From Clonostachys chloroleuca (taxonomy: Eukaryota; Ascomycota; Sordariomycetes; Hypocreales; Bionectriaceae): a DNA stretch of 64,000 bases. Below the pieces are notes generated by a model that searched no databases, was not told the DNA's origin, and saw only the letters and a program-made list of their open reading frames with translations. A program made the position numbers and the translations under genes. The stretch spans positions 992,001-1,056,000 of the forward strand of contig JBANAY010000004.1 in the NCBI GenBank assembly GCA_037952775.1, written 5' to 3'. Below are positions 22,419 to 34,552 of this stretch, piece by piece. Position 1 is the first letter of the stretch. Each line of letters begins with the position of its first letter.

Positions 22419-23929
22419 CTACCGGTTGCGGTTACTGGACCACCGCTTCACCATTATCTCTCGGACCTTGTACAATTTCAAGGCATCTGCCAAGCCTGAT
22501 TCAAGAGCCTGTTCGAACTTGTGAGGTGGGGGTACATCCACGTAAACAAGGACCATGCTCTTCATGACATGAGACAGAACCCGAAGGATGCTATGAAACC
22601 ACTGCCACGTCTTCTGTGGCTTGCGCTTCCCTGATGACTGCCACCAGGGATCCGAGTATGAGGGTATGACCAGCAACCCAAACTCTGCGTGATCAAACAC
22701 AGGCCCCCTGTTGTAAAGGAGCCAATCAACTCCAAATTTAATGCCAGCACGGGGTACCCAGCCCAGTGAGCGAAAATGATGGTACACAACATAATGCAGG
22801 AGGAAATCGTCATCCGGTAATGGAGCCGGGTCATCAGGCCCAGTCAGGGGCGGGAAGACGGAGTGCTGGCGGAACAAATTGAGAAGAGCCCGAGTCGACA
22901 ATGGAGTCCCAGATCCATCAAGCACAACGAGTACACCTAGAGCGAAATTGAGCCACAATGCTTCCTCTGGCATGAGTTGAAGGTGCTCTTTGTTGATCAG
23001 GACACCAGCACCGGCCTGGGGTACAAGAGACAGAGACTCATTTTGTTTAGGATTAGTTGAGTGTCCTGGACTCGGAGGGTCGGCATGGTCGAACGTTGTA
23101 GATGCTACTGTAGGTGAAAACCGTACGCTCTTTCGACGCTTCAAACGATCGAGACCCGGGATAACTGGTGTGGAAATCGGCCCTTCGGTCGACGAGGTAT
23201 CATCACTGGTTTCCAGGCTTGAGTCTAATGTACCATTTGTCTTGGAATAATCATCTGAACTTTCACCATGCGATGACCCGTCCTTGACAAACCCGTTTAC
23301 CAGGTTGCCAGGCAAACTCGCGGCCGAGTTGGGAAGAGCGAGGATCTCAGCCGGACCGACTGGTGCCAGAGGCTCCGCGAGAATATGTGCTTTTAGGGGG
23401 TGTCCGCATCCCCAGCGGCACGGCGCTTTTCAGCTTGCCTTGCCTCTCTTTCGCGTGTCTGACGGATGTTTTCCTGCTCAAGCCTGGCTCGCTCCCACTT
23501 GGCGCGAATTCGCTCCTCGCGTCGCTCGACAGTATGAATTTCACTCACGTGGCCTTCCTGTAGGCCTCTACGAACTTCTTCTCGCTTGAGCCAATTAGGC
23601 TCACTTCTACTGAGATTGCCTTTCCCGTAAAATCCTTGCTCCCACAGCGCCCGCATAGATTGCGCATCTTTGATGTGAACAGACGTTGTCGCTACGGACC
23701 AGGTGCCCTGGTGAATGATACTGGGCTCGGCTGCAGGTGGGGACAGGATCTGGCCAATCCAGGCATATGCGAGTTGGATGAAGGAGAGAGGGTTGCTCGG
23801 ATAGAACGAGGGAAGTGGGAATGTCTTGATCGGGGCCGGTTGGACATAGATCTCGTGAGGCCGACGCTCCCTCGCTGGATTATTGTTGGCACTGGCCATG
23901 GCAGGTTTCGGAGTGGAGGTTTCAGCCAT
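22419..23929 (-). CDS. sen2: tRNA-splicing endonuclease catalytic subunit SEN2, one frameshift
   Basis: Intron-free minus-strand gene starting [11 protein letters not shown] at 23929. The C-terminal nuclease domain contains [22 protein letters not shown], giving the catalytic Tyr and His, and the Lys in [13 protein letters not shown]; this triad cuts the 5' splice site of intron-containing pre-tRNAs. The middle part is Ser/Thr-rich and poorly conserved. The frame breaks at a C5 run in the sense strand (G5 at 23396-23400): one frame ends GDADTP then TAA, the next continues [23 protein letters not shown] without an upstream start. Adding one C joins them ([12 protein letters not shown]) and gives 503 residues. 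No good splice pair removes the break. The window also contains an intron-bearing tRNA-Phe, a natural substrate. Confidence 0.9.
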
Positions 23930-25061
23930 TCTGCATCTGAGTCATCTTGACCTTGAAGACCCGAGGTTAGCTGTGGTGCCCAAATCAGGTTTCCGAGTAT
24001 TTTAAATAAGAAAAGAAAAATTCCTGCGGTATCAGATACCGTTGTAGTCTATAATTTTGGGCAAGCATTGAGGACCAAGTGAATGGTGTTTCCTCTTAGC
24101 ACCGTTACGAATTGTCATCATAACACAGGACGGCCTTCAGCAGCACGATTTGCTGCCTTGGCATGGAGGGAGGAGTCATCTGTCACAGTGACAGGAAGAA
24201 TAATGAAAATGCCTTACCTGGATGTAATGAGGGCCTCGGCAGTATCAGCTCATGGCTTTCTCTGCGTGAGCTCGTCAATGGATGGACACGACGACGCTCT
24301 CAAGGCCTCCCTACACAGCTCTGTTTGTGTGAGCTCAAAGCAGATTGATGATGGAGGAAGAAAACTTGGAGCTTTCGAATTTTTTTCCCGCGCTTATTTA
24401 GCACGCGGTACGTACCAACCCCAAGTGGGGATCGCTCCGTCGCACAGATTTGATGCCCGCTGAAGGGAGGCGGATGGCCCCAGCTGCACTATGCACAGGG
24501 CACAGGCCTAACACAGCAGGTGATTCGACCCCTGAATGCCAGGCACCGTGCTGTGGTTGGTGGTTTTGCCGCTCTAGAACATGCTATCATCCAGCCATTT
24601 GGGACGTTCCAGATATTAGAAGTCGCTAGATCTCTGTTGGGCTCATTTATGTTCTACTCGCTCCCTACATTGATATCCTCCGTCCTGACCCCCTATCCGC
24701 CACACCTACGAATATCCGCCGTCGGAAGAGATTTGTCTGTACCCGTTTAATCAACTGTGTATTCCAGGCCTTGCTTTGGACAGATAGCAAAGGAGGGTCC
24801 GTCCCACGCATGAACTAATCACCTCACCAACCTCTTCCTCTTCCGCAACATCCGTTCCTGGAACCATTCATAAATCCCAGAGGCACACACCATATCTGCT
24901 AGTCAAGCACTCTTTTCTCAGTCCTGCAGCTTATAGCAGTATTGGTCCGCAATCTATACAACCTCACTCCGCCCAAGCACTGCTCTCCCTCATATGATGA
25001 CCAGCCCCGCTCAGCTCTACCGCCATTTCCGTGTGTTATAGCTGGTCATCATCCGGCAACG
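23930..25061. other. Divergent promoter region of SEN2 and glucosylceramide synthase
   Basis: Gene-free. A 126-codon plus ORF at 24083-24463 has no recognisable domain. No repeat was recognised. Confidence 0.5.
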
Positions 25062-26717
25062 ATGAGCGCAGTCGTTGAAACAGTAGCTCTCGTCTGCCTC
25101 ATATGGAGTTGCCTCGTCGTTCTCGTTGAGTCTCTTGGCATTCGCGCCATGTAACCACAACACCGCTCTTGCTGTATCATACAACAGTTGCTGACATGCT
25201 CTTACAGCTTCAAGCACTATGCGAAAGAACCTTCGCCGGGAGTCTCACCCGGCCTTGGGCAGGATGCGCCGTCTATAACCATCATCCGGCCCGTCAAGGG
25301 CCTGGAACCTAAGCTCTACGAATGTATTGCTTCTACGTTCCGCCAAGACTATCCTAGAGAGAAGCTTTCAATCCGTCTTTGCGTGGACGAATACAGCGAC
25401 CCAGCTTATCCGGTCCTGAAGCAGGTCGTGAATGATTTCCCTGGGTTTGATGCTGAAGTATTTGTCGAGTCCGACACGGCTTCAACAGATTACATGGGCA
25501 AGGTTGGACCAAACCCCAAGATTCGCAACATCAGTAGGGCGTACCGAGAAGCAAAGGGTGAGGTAATATGGATCATGGACTGCAATGTCTGGGCCGCGCC
25601 CGGTGTCCTAGGCCGGATGATTGACAAGCTCATGGGCTACTCCAAGGGCGGCGTCTCAGCACGCCCCTACAAATTTGTCCATCAACTGCCGATCGTGGTG
25701 GATCTTGTCGATTATTCCGGTGAGAGGTCTCCCGCCGAGCAGGCACTTCTTTCCCCCGAGGCGTCATCTTCGAGCGTAGACCCCATGCCCTCGAGAGAAA
25801 ACGATGGCCTCTTCACAAAGATTCGCCTCAACGGTGGTGGCCGCCTCGACGAGTTGTTCATGGCCACCACCCATGCCAAATTCTACGGTGCCATCAATAT
25901 CGTCGGTGTTGCGCCCTGCGTCGTAGGCAAGAGCAACATGTTCAGAAAAGCACATCTGGATCAGGCAACCGACCCAACTCAGAACCCCATCCTACCGAAG
26001 AACCAGGGCCGACTGACTGGCGTTGACTACTTCTCCCACAATATCTGCGAGGATCATTCGATTGGAGAGCTGCTATGGAATACCAAGATTGAAGGCCACG
26101 GCAAGCATGGCATTGTCTGGGGAGACCTCGTCGTCCAACCCATGTCAGGCATGTCTATTGATGCCTATATTGGCCGACGTATCCGCTGGCTGCGAGCTCG
26201 CAAGTACACCGTCCTGGCGGCCACCTTGGTCGAACCTGGAGTCGAGTCTCTACTCTGCGGTCTCTACTTCAGTTTCGGTGCGACAACAGTCCCCTGGGTT
26301 CACGAAGTCTTCGGTATTCCCCAGACATGGTCGGCCATGGCAATTGCCTGGTTAGCTTTTGTCACAGCCTGGATGCTGGCTGACTGGGCCGTAGTTCGCC
26401 GCCTTCACGCCGGCAGCTCGATTACGTTTGACGAAAACACACCCTTCTTCGCCAAGGGAAGACGAATTCCCGGAGTAACTAATCGACGGTTCTTGGAATG
26501 GCTGCCCGCGTGGATTGGCAGGGAAGTGATGGCAATGCCGATCTGGATAACCGCAGTGTTGCTCGGGGGTACCGTAAACTGGAGAGGTCGGATCTTCAAA
26601 GTCCATTCCGACACCACCGTACACGAAATCACTCCTCAAGTCCATCAGAGGCCATCTCAGCCACGGACTCCGGAATTAGAGAGACAGATGCTCCCCAATA
26701 AAGATAGACGAGATTAG
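25062..26717 (+). CDS. Ceramide glucosyltransferase (glucosylceramide synthase)
   Basis: Two exons, 25062-25150 and 25208-26717, with a 57-bp intron; 532 residues. The first exon encodes MSAVVETVALVCLIWSCLVVLV, an N-terminal membrane anchor, and joins in frame to FKHYAKEPSPG. GT21 features follow: IIRPVKGLEPKLYECIASTFRQDYP, CVDEYSDPAYP, WIMDCNVWAAP with a conserved Asp, GVDYFSHNICEDH, and the RRIRWLR form of the (Q/R)xxRW motif. Hydrophobic segments near the C terminus (AWLAFVTAWMLADW, AMPIWITAVLLGGTVNW) suggest membrane contacts. The enzyme moves glucose from UDP-glucose to ceramide, making the fungal glucosylceramides of membrane and cell surface. The gene is intact. Confidence 0.93.
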
Positions 26718-27281
26718 GTCAAGTGTTTCTTACTTGTTAAAAGAATACTTTAATCATTATATGGAGACTTCTCACCAGCGTTCTCCTAAGCACCTTGTTT
26801 CTTGTTGTTGTTTAACGCTGAAGATCAACTTGATGTGAAATGTTTACATAGATAGAGTCCCTAGATGGTAATTCAACAACCACATCAGCGAAAAATGGCA
26901 AATTTTATGGAATTTCACTGTTTATATTTGGTTGTCTTGTGAAGATAGGATCCAAAAACATAAAACAGGAGTGCATCATTTCTTTTCCTCCTATGCACCA
27001 AATGCTTTTTAAGAACTACCCAGCGCCGTAACTCCAATGTTGCTTGACAAAACCCTGAGTGACCGAAGCGAATAGTTCGGCGCTCGGTCTTAAATTCGAT
27101 AACCCGATCTAATTTGAGGGTGAAATAGCGTCCAGCATAACAGACGCTCGGGATGAAGAACTCGCAACTTGAGTTCTCTTCCTCCCAATTTCTCAATACC
27201 ACGAATTATGCAGCCGTGGTCCCCTCAGCTCAATCCTGGGGATCATATTTCCAGCAGCGCTTCCTAACCCGCAGAATTCGC
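26718..27281. other. AT-rich intergenic between convergent genes
   Basis: 3' flanks of the glucosylceramide synthase and NIP7 genes. No feature was recognised. Confidence 0.5.
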
Positions 27282-27907
27282 TCATCCGGAAGCGAAAAGA
27301 TTATCTTCGTCACGCAGGTACTCTCCGTTATCCGCCTGTCGGAAGCACACGACACCAGTAGGATCCAACCGCCGAGACTCGGCAGTGCTGCGAGCGGTGA
27401 CGCCAAAGCCGAGCGGCACGTCGTCCATGCTATAGACGACGACACCCTGGTGCTCCGGGCAGTCCTCGGAGAAGCGGCCGATATGGGCCTTGACGACATT
27501 ACCGCCGTAGAGGAAGGGCATGACGCCGTTAGGCCTGATCCAGATTTTGTGCCGGGCATGTTGCGAAACGAGAGGCAGAGCCGTGATATGCATTCTGAAT
27601 TTCCCAGATTTTGTGAACTTGCCGATACAGGTGCCAAGCGAGAGGAGTTTCGAACGCTCGAAGGAGGTCGCCATATTCGCTATGCTGAGTAGCACAGCAT
27701 AGACGCGGTCGCCCTGGCCCAAACGGAACACCTGTTATGATTTGGTTAGTCGTAGACGGGCAGTGGTAGGAGGCAGTTTGCTCTTACGATGCGGTCGGCT
27801 TTGGGGGAGTTGTCGATGGGGGCGATGAGGTTCTTCAGAGAAGGGCCGGTGTACTCGGCCAGCTTCTTGAAGAGGGTCTGGGTCTCTTCTTCTGTGAGGG
27901 GGCGCAT
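27282..27907 (-). CDS. nip7: 60S ribosome biogenesis protein NIP7 (PUA domain)
   Basis: Two exons, 27907-27788 and 27731-27282, with a 56-bp intron; 189 residues. The first exon starts MRPLTEEETQTLFKKLAEY and ends ADRI; it joins to VFRLGQGDRVYAV, exactly the conserved continuation. Later motifs are GTCIGKFTKSGKFRMHITAL, ARHKIWIRPNGVMPFLYG, HIGRFSEDCPEHQGVVVYSM and PLGFGVTARSTAESRRLDP, the C-terminal PUA RNA-binding domain. Nip7 is needed for processing of 27S pre-rRNA in the nucleolus. The size is close to the 181 residues of the yeast protein. The C5 run in the codons for IAPID is in frame, showing that not every such run is damaged in this assembly. Confidence 0.95.
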
Positions 27908-28294
27908 CGTGGCCAATTGGCTGGCAATACGACGATAATTCCGATCAAGGTGAAGCTGCGCTGGATCCTAGCTCACGGGCAGGAAAAAAGTTGGGCGGTT
28001 AGCATATTTTCTTATCAAATTAGCTTATCGGTGCTACTGTGGCGTAGCGCCCCTCAATTCTCTAAATTGTGTGGCTGAAAATATCACCAGTGGCTGATCT
28101 AACTCTGCATAATCAACGTCTTCTTGGAAACCAGGAGGTAGTGATAGTTCCTGAGAACATTGAGTAGTATTAGAAGCAGTAGTGGTAAAATCAATGATTC
28201 AAGAGCTGAAACGTAGTAAGACGCTGCTTTGGCGTGTTCATTTCTATGTCGTGCTGGGTGCCGGCAAAGTATGTATCTAGCTACCTACCCTAAG

Positions 28295-28330
28295 CCAGCA
28301 TTCCTCAACCAGCATTCCTCAACCAGCAAT
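28295..28330. repeat. 14-bp tandem repeat, about 2.6 copies
   Basis: The unit CCAGCATTCCTCAA occurs twice exactly, followed by a partial third copy. Confidence 0.75.
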
Positions 28331-29135
28331 CTAAGTCGATAAACACTTTACTCTATGCTCATCAATTTGCCGAATTGTTTGCAATAAAGCATATTTCGAT
28401 TTTTTTATTCTTCATTACTTTGTTATTTCTCAGGAAGAAGGCAGGCATGTTAAAAAGCTATGACATTTCCTTAACGGACTCGAGCAGAGGTGAGAGTATG
28501 CTCGCCATGTATTCACGGTTGGGTGTCTCAAGTCTATTACGAATCTTACCATAGTAACGTGGCATAATCTATGGCATGAATTTAAATCTCGAGCGCGTTT
28601 CTCTATTAACCAAAGCCAACGACCGTAATACACGATACTCGGTTGTTTGGCCCAGATTGAATGCAACTTGGAGCTCTGATGCGAGTCCAGCATCAACGCT
28701 AAGAGAGGATAATGGTGTTGGATATTGACTTAAAACGCCTTTAATGTCCCTTGATTTGATACTCACTCAAAAAGATTTTCAACTGTACAGTAATTCAGCG
28801 TTACGACGATACACCTAATCATTGATGAGCATCGGGGAGCTGGCATTCAAAGCACGTCAGCAATGAACAGAAAACGACAGGAAATCTGAGAAATAGGTTC
28901 AACCCAGCTAGTAAAGGCATCGAGGTATGCTTATCTCGACCTACCGTCCCAAGAGAATTCGATATGGTGTGTGAGACCGAGCTCAGGCCGATCAGCTTGC
29001 TCTTGGCTATAAAGATCGATTCCAACTGCGTTTCCAAATCACCTCTCTGTGTACGTCGTGGCAGAGAGGGAACCAAGCATGGGTATCTCCTTCATGATTG
29101 TCATTTAGTACAGCTGTGATTAAACAGCACTCGAG

Positions 29136-29600
29136 TTACTGCAAGATGTCATCGCTTGATGAGCGCATAGCGTCTGCTTCACCTCTAGCAGCAACATTCA
29201 GCAACTGGCTGGTGTCCTCTGTAGCAATTTGAAGCTGTCTAGAGAGCTGTTGTACGTTATGAAGCCGAGAGGCAGTAATCGGAACGCTTCGTGTACGAAA
29301 GGTGTTATACTGTGGGCATCTATGCCTGATACTCGCGGTTCGAAGGGAATCCGGATCGAGGTCGAGTCCTGACACTTCGAGGCGCACGCTATACTCATCT
29401 ATCATTAATTCGGCCTCACTTTGTTAGAGAAAGGCTTTGAAATTTAGATGAACACGGTTGAGGTTGTCATCGCCAACGATAGAATCATCAGCTGAAATGC
29501 TTGAGAATCTCCGTCCGTCCGGCTCACTCTCTCGTTCAGAATCACTCCGGTCGCGGAACAGAGTGGCGAGAAAAGGGGTTTCTTCTCGCCTCCAAGAATT
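29136..29600 (-). pseudogene. Possible broken or partly read gene, unknown protein
   Basis: Two coding-like stretches lie in the same minus frame, separated only by a TAA (29424-29426). The upstream part contains FLATLFRDRSDSERESEPDG and ISADDSIVGDDNLNRVHLN; the downstream part begins QSEAELMIDEYSVRLEV and ends SSDDILQ at a stop. Composition and codon use look protein-like, but I do not recognise the family. It may be a decayed gene, or one whose splice sites I failed to find. Confidence 0.3.
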
Positions 29601-32290
29601 CTTGAATGATAAGAAAAGAATAATATTATTCGTCGACTGGCATGCCATTAGTGATTTCGTATTATCGTTGGTAACCTCGGTTGGAGGACCGGGTACGAGT
29701 TGGGGGAACTTCAGCCCCCTGCTCATCCTCTCCCCCATCAGTTTTCCCCCCTTCTCCAAATTTCCTTCAATGCATGCGGGCACCCCCCCCATCTTTTCGT
29801 AGATACGGTACATGCGTGAATAAAATAACCTCTTAATAGTTCACATATATGGTGGGTTTATTGCTGGAGAGTCTTGTTGGGGGAGTGGCCTGCATGCGTC
29901 TGTCTGTGGTGTAGTGGGCAGCTTCTCCTCACTGCCCCCAGTCAGGTGTCCATCCCCCAAAGATCAATCTCAGCAAGGGGTGGTTTCAAATATTGTGACT
30001 CCTCACGTACCGTGGCATGGGCAGGGGGGTTTTCCCCGCATGAGTGAGCGAGAAAACATCGAACCATCTGCGGAGATACAGATTATTGAGGTGCGGAGTC
30101 ACACCTAGTAACAGACTGGCCCCGAATGACATGCCATTCATGGTTGGGTCACTCCCTAATCGGATATTCGTGTTGAGATCATGCCCCATGGGGACCATCT
30201 GTCTTGCCTGCTCTTTCCATTTACACCATCTGTATATGCCAGATGGAAAGTGCGGGTTAGAGATCAGTGTCCACCCCAAGAAAAAATGGCAAATATGGGA
30301 GTATCGCAATACGACTTGGAGATATGCGGATCTATCGAATGTGGTTGTGGTGAATACTCGTTTTCCTTTTGTCTTCTTTTTTTTCTTCTAAAATGCCATT
30401 GCCCCCTCACGCCTGTAAGACTCGCATTGTCTTCCGTTGGAGTAAACCCATTTTGGGGTTCTGCGTGGCGGTATATGAACCGAGACCGAGATTGCCTCAA
30501 GAGCGAGTGAATCCCCACCATTTCTTTCTTGGCCTGCATCTGTAGGAATAATGTATGCAGCCAAGAATCCATATGTGATGAGACTACGAGTAGATGGGGC
30601 GGGACTGACCCCAACGTTAAGCGAACAATGAGATGCCACGGGAGCGCTGGAGAGAGACAGATGTCTCTAGGTTGGCATTCATCAGGGTTCAAGGGTTGGG
30701 TATGACACCCAGCATGGTAAAGGCCGCCCTTGTGGACAATAGTGGCATGAAGCTGGCGGCTAGAGACCACCTTGGAATAATAAGCAGGGATTCATGCAAT
30801 GTACGAGAGTTAATTATCGTTCGAGACTTCTTCTTTGCTTATGTATGGGTGTGGAGCTGGCCACAAGTGTGTGTGTAGCAGAACTACGCCGCTGCCGCGT
30901 AACATATTCGCCATGTGTCCTACCCCTGCCGATGAAAGAGAGCAGTTACCGGGCTGGCGGCCTCCTCTGAGGGTGAAGTAGGAGAGAAGCTCGATAGAAA
31001 ACGATAATGAAGACGGGAATTCCCGGTAACTATGTGCTGTACAAAGAATCTCCTTAAGGTCGAATATTTGCCGGCCTTGGCGTGGGGCACACACATAAGA
31101 GTGAAGGCTATAATGACAACTGTCGGGTTGCTTGTAAAGAGGTAAAGTGGTGTGGTTTTCTCTCCTGATAGCATCACTTCGGCGACGCAGGGGAAATGGC
31201 ATGGCAAGTTTCCCGCATAATCTAGAAGAGGAATTGCATTCTTTTAGGACTGTGTACATAGTATAAGTGAATTTGGGCGTATCCTTTGTCTACTGGGAAG
31301 TGGGATACGTTGTATGTAGGTGGCTCCTGCATTCGCCTACCTATAAGTGTATTCCCTTCAAACTGCCGAAGGGGTAAGAATGGTAAATGGAATAGAACGG
31401 GTACAGAATGCTTCTCCCCAGCCTCAAAGGGTACTAGCTCTAGATAGTGGCATGGCATGGTACATGGCACAGCATGGAAGCCCGGAAGGGGCTTCTAGAG
31501 CGGTTCCAACTTGCTTGGATCATCTGGAAGAAGGATGGCGGCTAGGATCAGTGGAGCAGGGTTGATGTTGATCCAGGCGTGAGTATGACGAGCTAGTAAA
31601 TGCGCCATGGCGGCAATTTGCTTTTCAGCCAAGCCGGGCGAGCAAGACTATCGTGTCAGTGTACCGTTTTGGCTAGGGGTCGTTGCATGCATGCACTGAT
31701 GGGCCAAGGCAAATATGCTCCGGAGCTTATTCATCTCAAAGGCATCTTCGCATAACTAGCGAAGATGACCGTATGAAGTTTGTGCTGTATGGGATGTTCG
31801 ACCTTCGTGACGATATTGAACCGGCCACACGTTTTTGATGTTGTGTTTTACTTTACCCCGCAAAATGAAAAGGATCAAAACTCTGGGGATTTCCCAAAAT
31901 CCTCTGGACAGGGAGTCGAGTAACCAACCATGCTGGTATTGAGCTGGATGGCCTCGATAAGGACAGGCAAGGGGGCGAGATGTGTACACGAGTCTGGATG
32001 TGTCTGCGGGCATAGGTGCGTTGTAGCTGGGAGGGTTGTATCTTGCTGGGAGTTGAGAAAAGCCGTACCCCCCACGGGGTTGCCAGCCACTGGAAGAGCC
32101 TGTCATTGTAATACCCAGTCAGCGAACAGTGGAGAGAGACCAGGATCGTGGCGGTCATGTGGCTGCTGATGGTCTCGGATCCGGTGGAGGAAGCCTGGAG
32201 TCTGGAGACAGACGCAGGCGGGACAAGATGGAATCTGCTGCATGGACCCATCCATCCCCTCCTTCATCCTGGCTTCGGCCATACAGCATA

Positions 32291-32316
32291 TGCCCTTGCC
32301 CTTGCCCATGCCCATG
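32291..32316. repeat. Hexamer repeat TGCCC(T/A), four copies
   Basis: Four consecutive TGCCCT/TGCCCA units in a gene-free region. Confidence 0.6.
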
Positions 32317-33935
32317 GCGGATGTCGCAGATGGCTGCCTGCTGGCCAGTTAGCGCTGGCTGGATGGACACCTGCCCGTATTCTCTCCGAGATGCAAAGTT
32401 TTCTTCTTCACTTCCCCTACCTCAGCCGCTGACTGTGTCACCATCGTCATGACGACACTCAGCGAGGTCTTTCGTCTTTTTTTCCTAATTATTAAGCTTG
32501 CTTTTTCGCTCGCCAGGGGCCCAATGTGGGTCAAGATAAACAGTCATGGGTCGTTTTGGCCGTCTATTAAGCTCATTTGTAAGGTTATTCACTCGTCTCC
32601 ACGGTAGGTCGATTAGACTCTTGTGCTGGGCAAGGAATGTGTGTAATGCAAACATGTATGAGGCCTGGACGAGCGCCGAACATCCGAACAAGGGCTGTCG
32701 GTGTCTTGACGTGCCACCACAACGCGGCTCAAAGACCAAGAGATTGTCAGATTTTCTTGGCTCTCGGCACATCGGCAACAGCCACTCCCCGCACTTGGCT
32801 TGATTGGAGGGCCTTGCCATGGGATGACATCTAGCACCTTGGCAGGGCTTGATGTCTGTCAACGTCCGTCATCGAACTCCCATCCACGAGAGACGATCAA
32901 GAACATCCTCGCGGTTGAGGTCAGTTCTGATTATTTCATCTCGAGGAAGGGACGGTTGACAAGATGAGTATCATCATGCTCACGGTCAACGTGGGAGCCT
33001 GCCAGGGGCTGGGACCGGATGGCACGCTGCCTGTCCATCTGCTCTGTAAGGGTGGCCGTTGGCGACGCTGGATCCCAAATTCCCCATCTTTGCTCCCTCC
33101 CGGCAGGCATTCTCATCTAGGTAAGGATTTCCTCCTGTCGACCGGCTACGACATTGGGCCAGGTCTGCTCGCGCGCACGTTCCTCCCCACTCGAGCAAGG
33201 TTATCTGCCTTTGCCTTTTAGCCTCGTCCCCATCAGAGAAGCATTTTCTTCTTTACGGGGGTTCGGCGAGGCTATACTGCGTTGAGCAGGTCCGACCTCT
33301 GCTCCATAATTCACCCCATTGATGTGCAGAGACCCGGTGAGGGACTGTTACATTCTGGCAGTCTATAACCTGCAACGTACTAGATCTGTTCGAGGGTGTT
33401 CAGTGCGTTTGTAGAGCACGGCAACTGTCGATGCGGGAACCTGAGACAAGGGAGGGAGAACATGCGCTGCGGCGGGTAGGCAGGTAACCAAGCCCAGACA
33501 GCCATGTACCTCCCATGCCGGCTCCTAAGCGATGACAACTCTAGCAAGTAATCATCCATTTCTTGGTTATCAATTTCTTATTCCGTCTTCTCCATCACCC
33601 ATCTCTTCCTGCCCACTAGACGGGAGGGTGGGGAGGGGCGCGTGGGTGATCAATGGGCAGCCGTAATACCACTTCCGGAAAGGGATCTTTGTGACGTTGA
33701 CGCGCACGAGTCGAGATGGCATCATCATGCCACGGAGTGCCTTGTAGCAATACGACGGCGTCTAGAAGAGGTGGGACAAGCAGGCAGATCCAATCACCGT
33801 GGGCATCCGAGCGTCGGACATCGTCCGGTCGCGGCTTGAGAGTCTTGCCATCCAGGTGGAGAGAATGGACGAGGGAGGGCTGGTTCCCTGTCCTCGTTAC
33901 CCCGACGGCATGGGGAAAAGAGCGCACAAACTGAC

Positions 33936-33972
33936 AGGACAGGATAGGACGGGACAGGGGAGGGGACGGAGC
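33936..33972. repeat. Purine-rich GGACA/GGGACA tract
   Basis: A run of imperfect AGGAC/GGGAC units (ACAGGACAGGATAGGACGGG and onward) about 580 bp upstream of the transporter start codon. Confidence 0.5.
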
Positions 33973-34552
33973 GCCCATGCTGATGATACCTGGTAGACTG
34001 TTTCTGTCCAATATGGATGTCTGGGAGAAAGAACACTTGCCGGGTGTCTCCCTGAACTCGATTCATCCGCACTTACTGGCACCCACTCAGAATCCACGAC
34101 ACAACATGCTGTTGTTCGACCCCATGTCTCACCCACTCACTCAAGTCACTCACCTTCTCACCTCTTCATTTGCTTCCTACGTGCTCGCTCCCTCTTGAAC
34201 CCTGCCGGGAAAAGACCGTCCCTCAGCCGTATTGGTATTAGAAGGTGCATATCACTCTGTATCGGGTCCGCCGTGAGATTGGACTGGGTCCGTCTATCTG
34301 TTTCTGCTAGACCACATGAGACGCTCAAGGTTAAAAAACAAACTGTGACAGTAGGAGCTTGGCACCCTCGCATCATCTACCTCCTCCTCAGCTACCCGCT
34401 GATCTGCTTGCCTATCTATATATACCTCTCCCCCGCTCCAACGTATTCTCTTGTCTGATTCTTCCCTCAAGCCCCTCATCCCTATCCAAATTTAATAGTG
34501 GAAAGTTTCAATCGGCCTTCCCCTCTTCTTGCATCCTCTGTTTACTTCAACA

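Larger units (their letters stand above)
27908..34552. other. Long gene-poor region upstream of the JEN1-like gene
   Basis: About 6.6 kb with no convincing intact gene. Both strands hold many short ORFs, the longest about 170 codons (30264-30770, minus), without domains or workable splice joins. It contains a possible broken gene (29136-29600) and small repeats (28295-28330, 32291-32316, 33936-33972). The right half may be a large upstream regulatory region of the transporter or carry non-coding transcripts; that is inference. Confidence 0.55.

Noticed and set aside
30264..30770. 168-codon minus ORF
   Set aside because: No recognisable motif; overlapped by ORFs in other frames.
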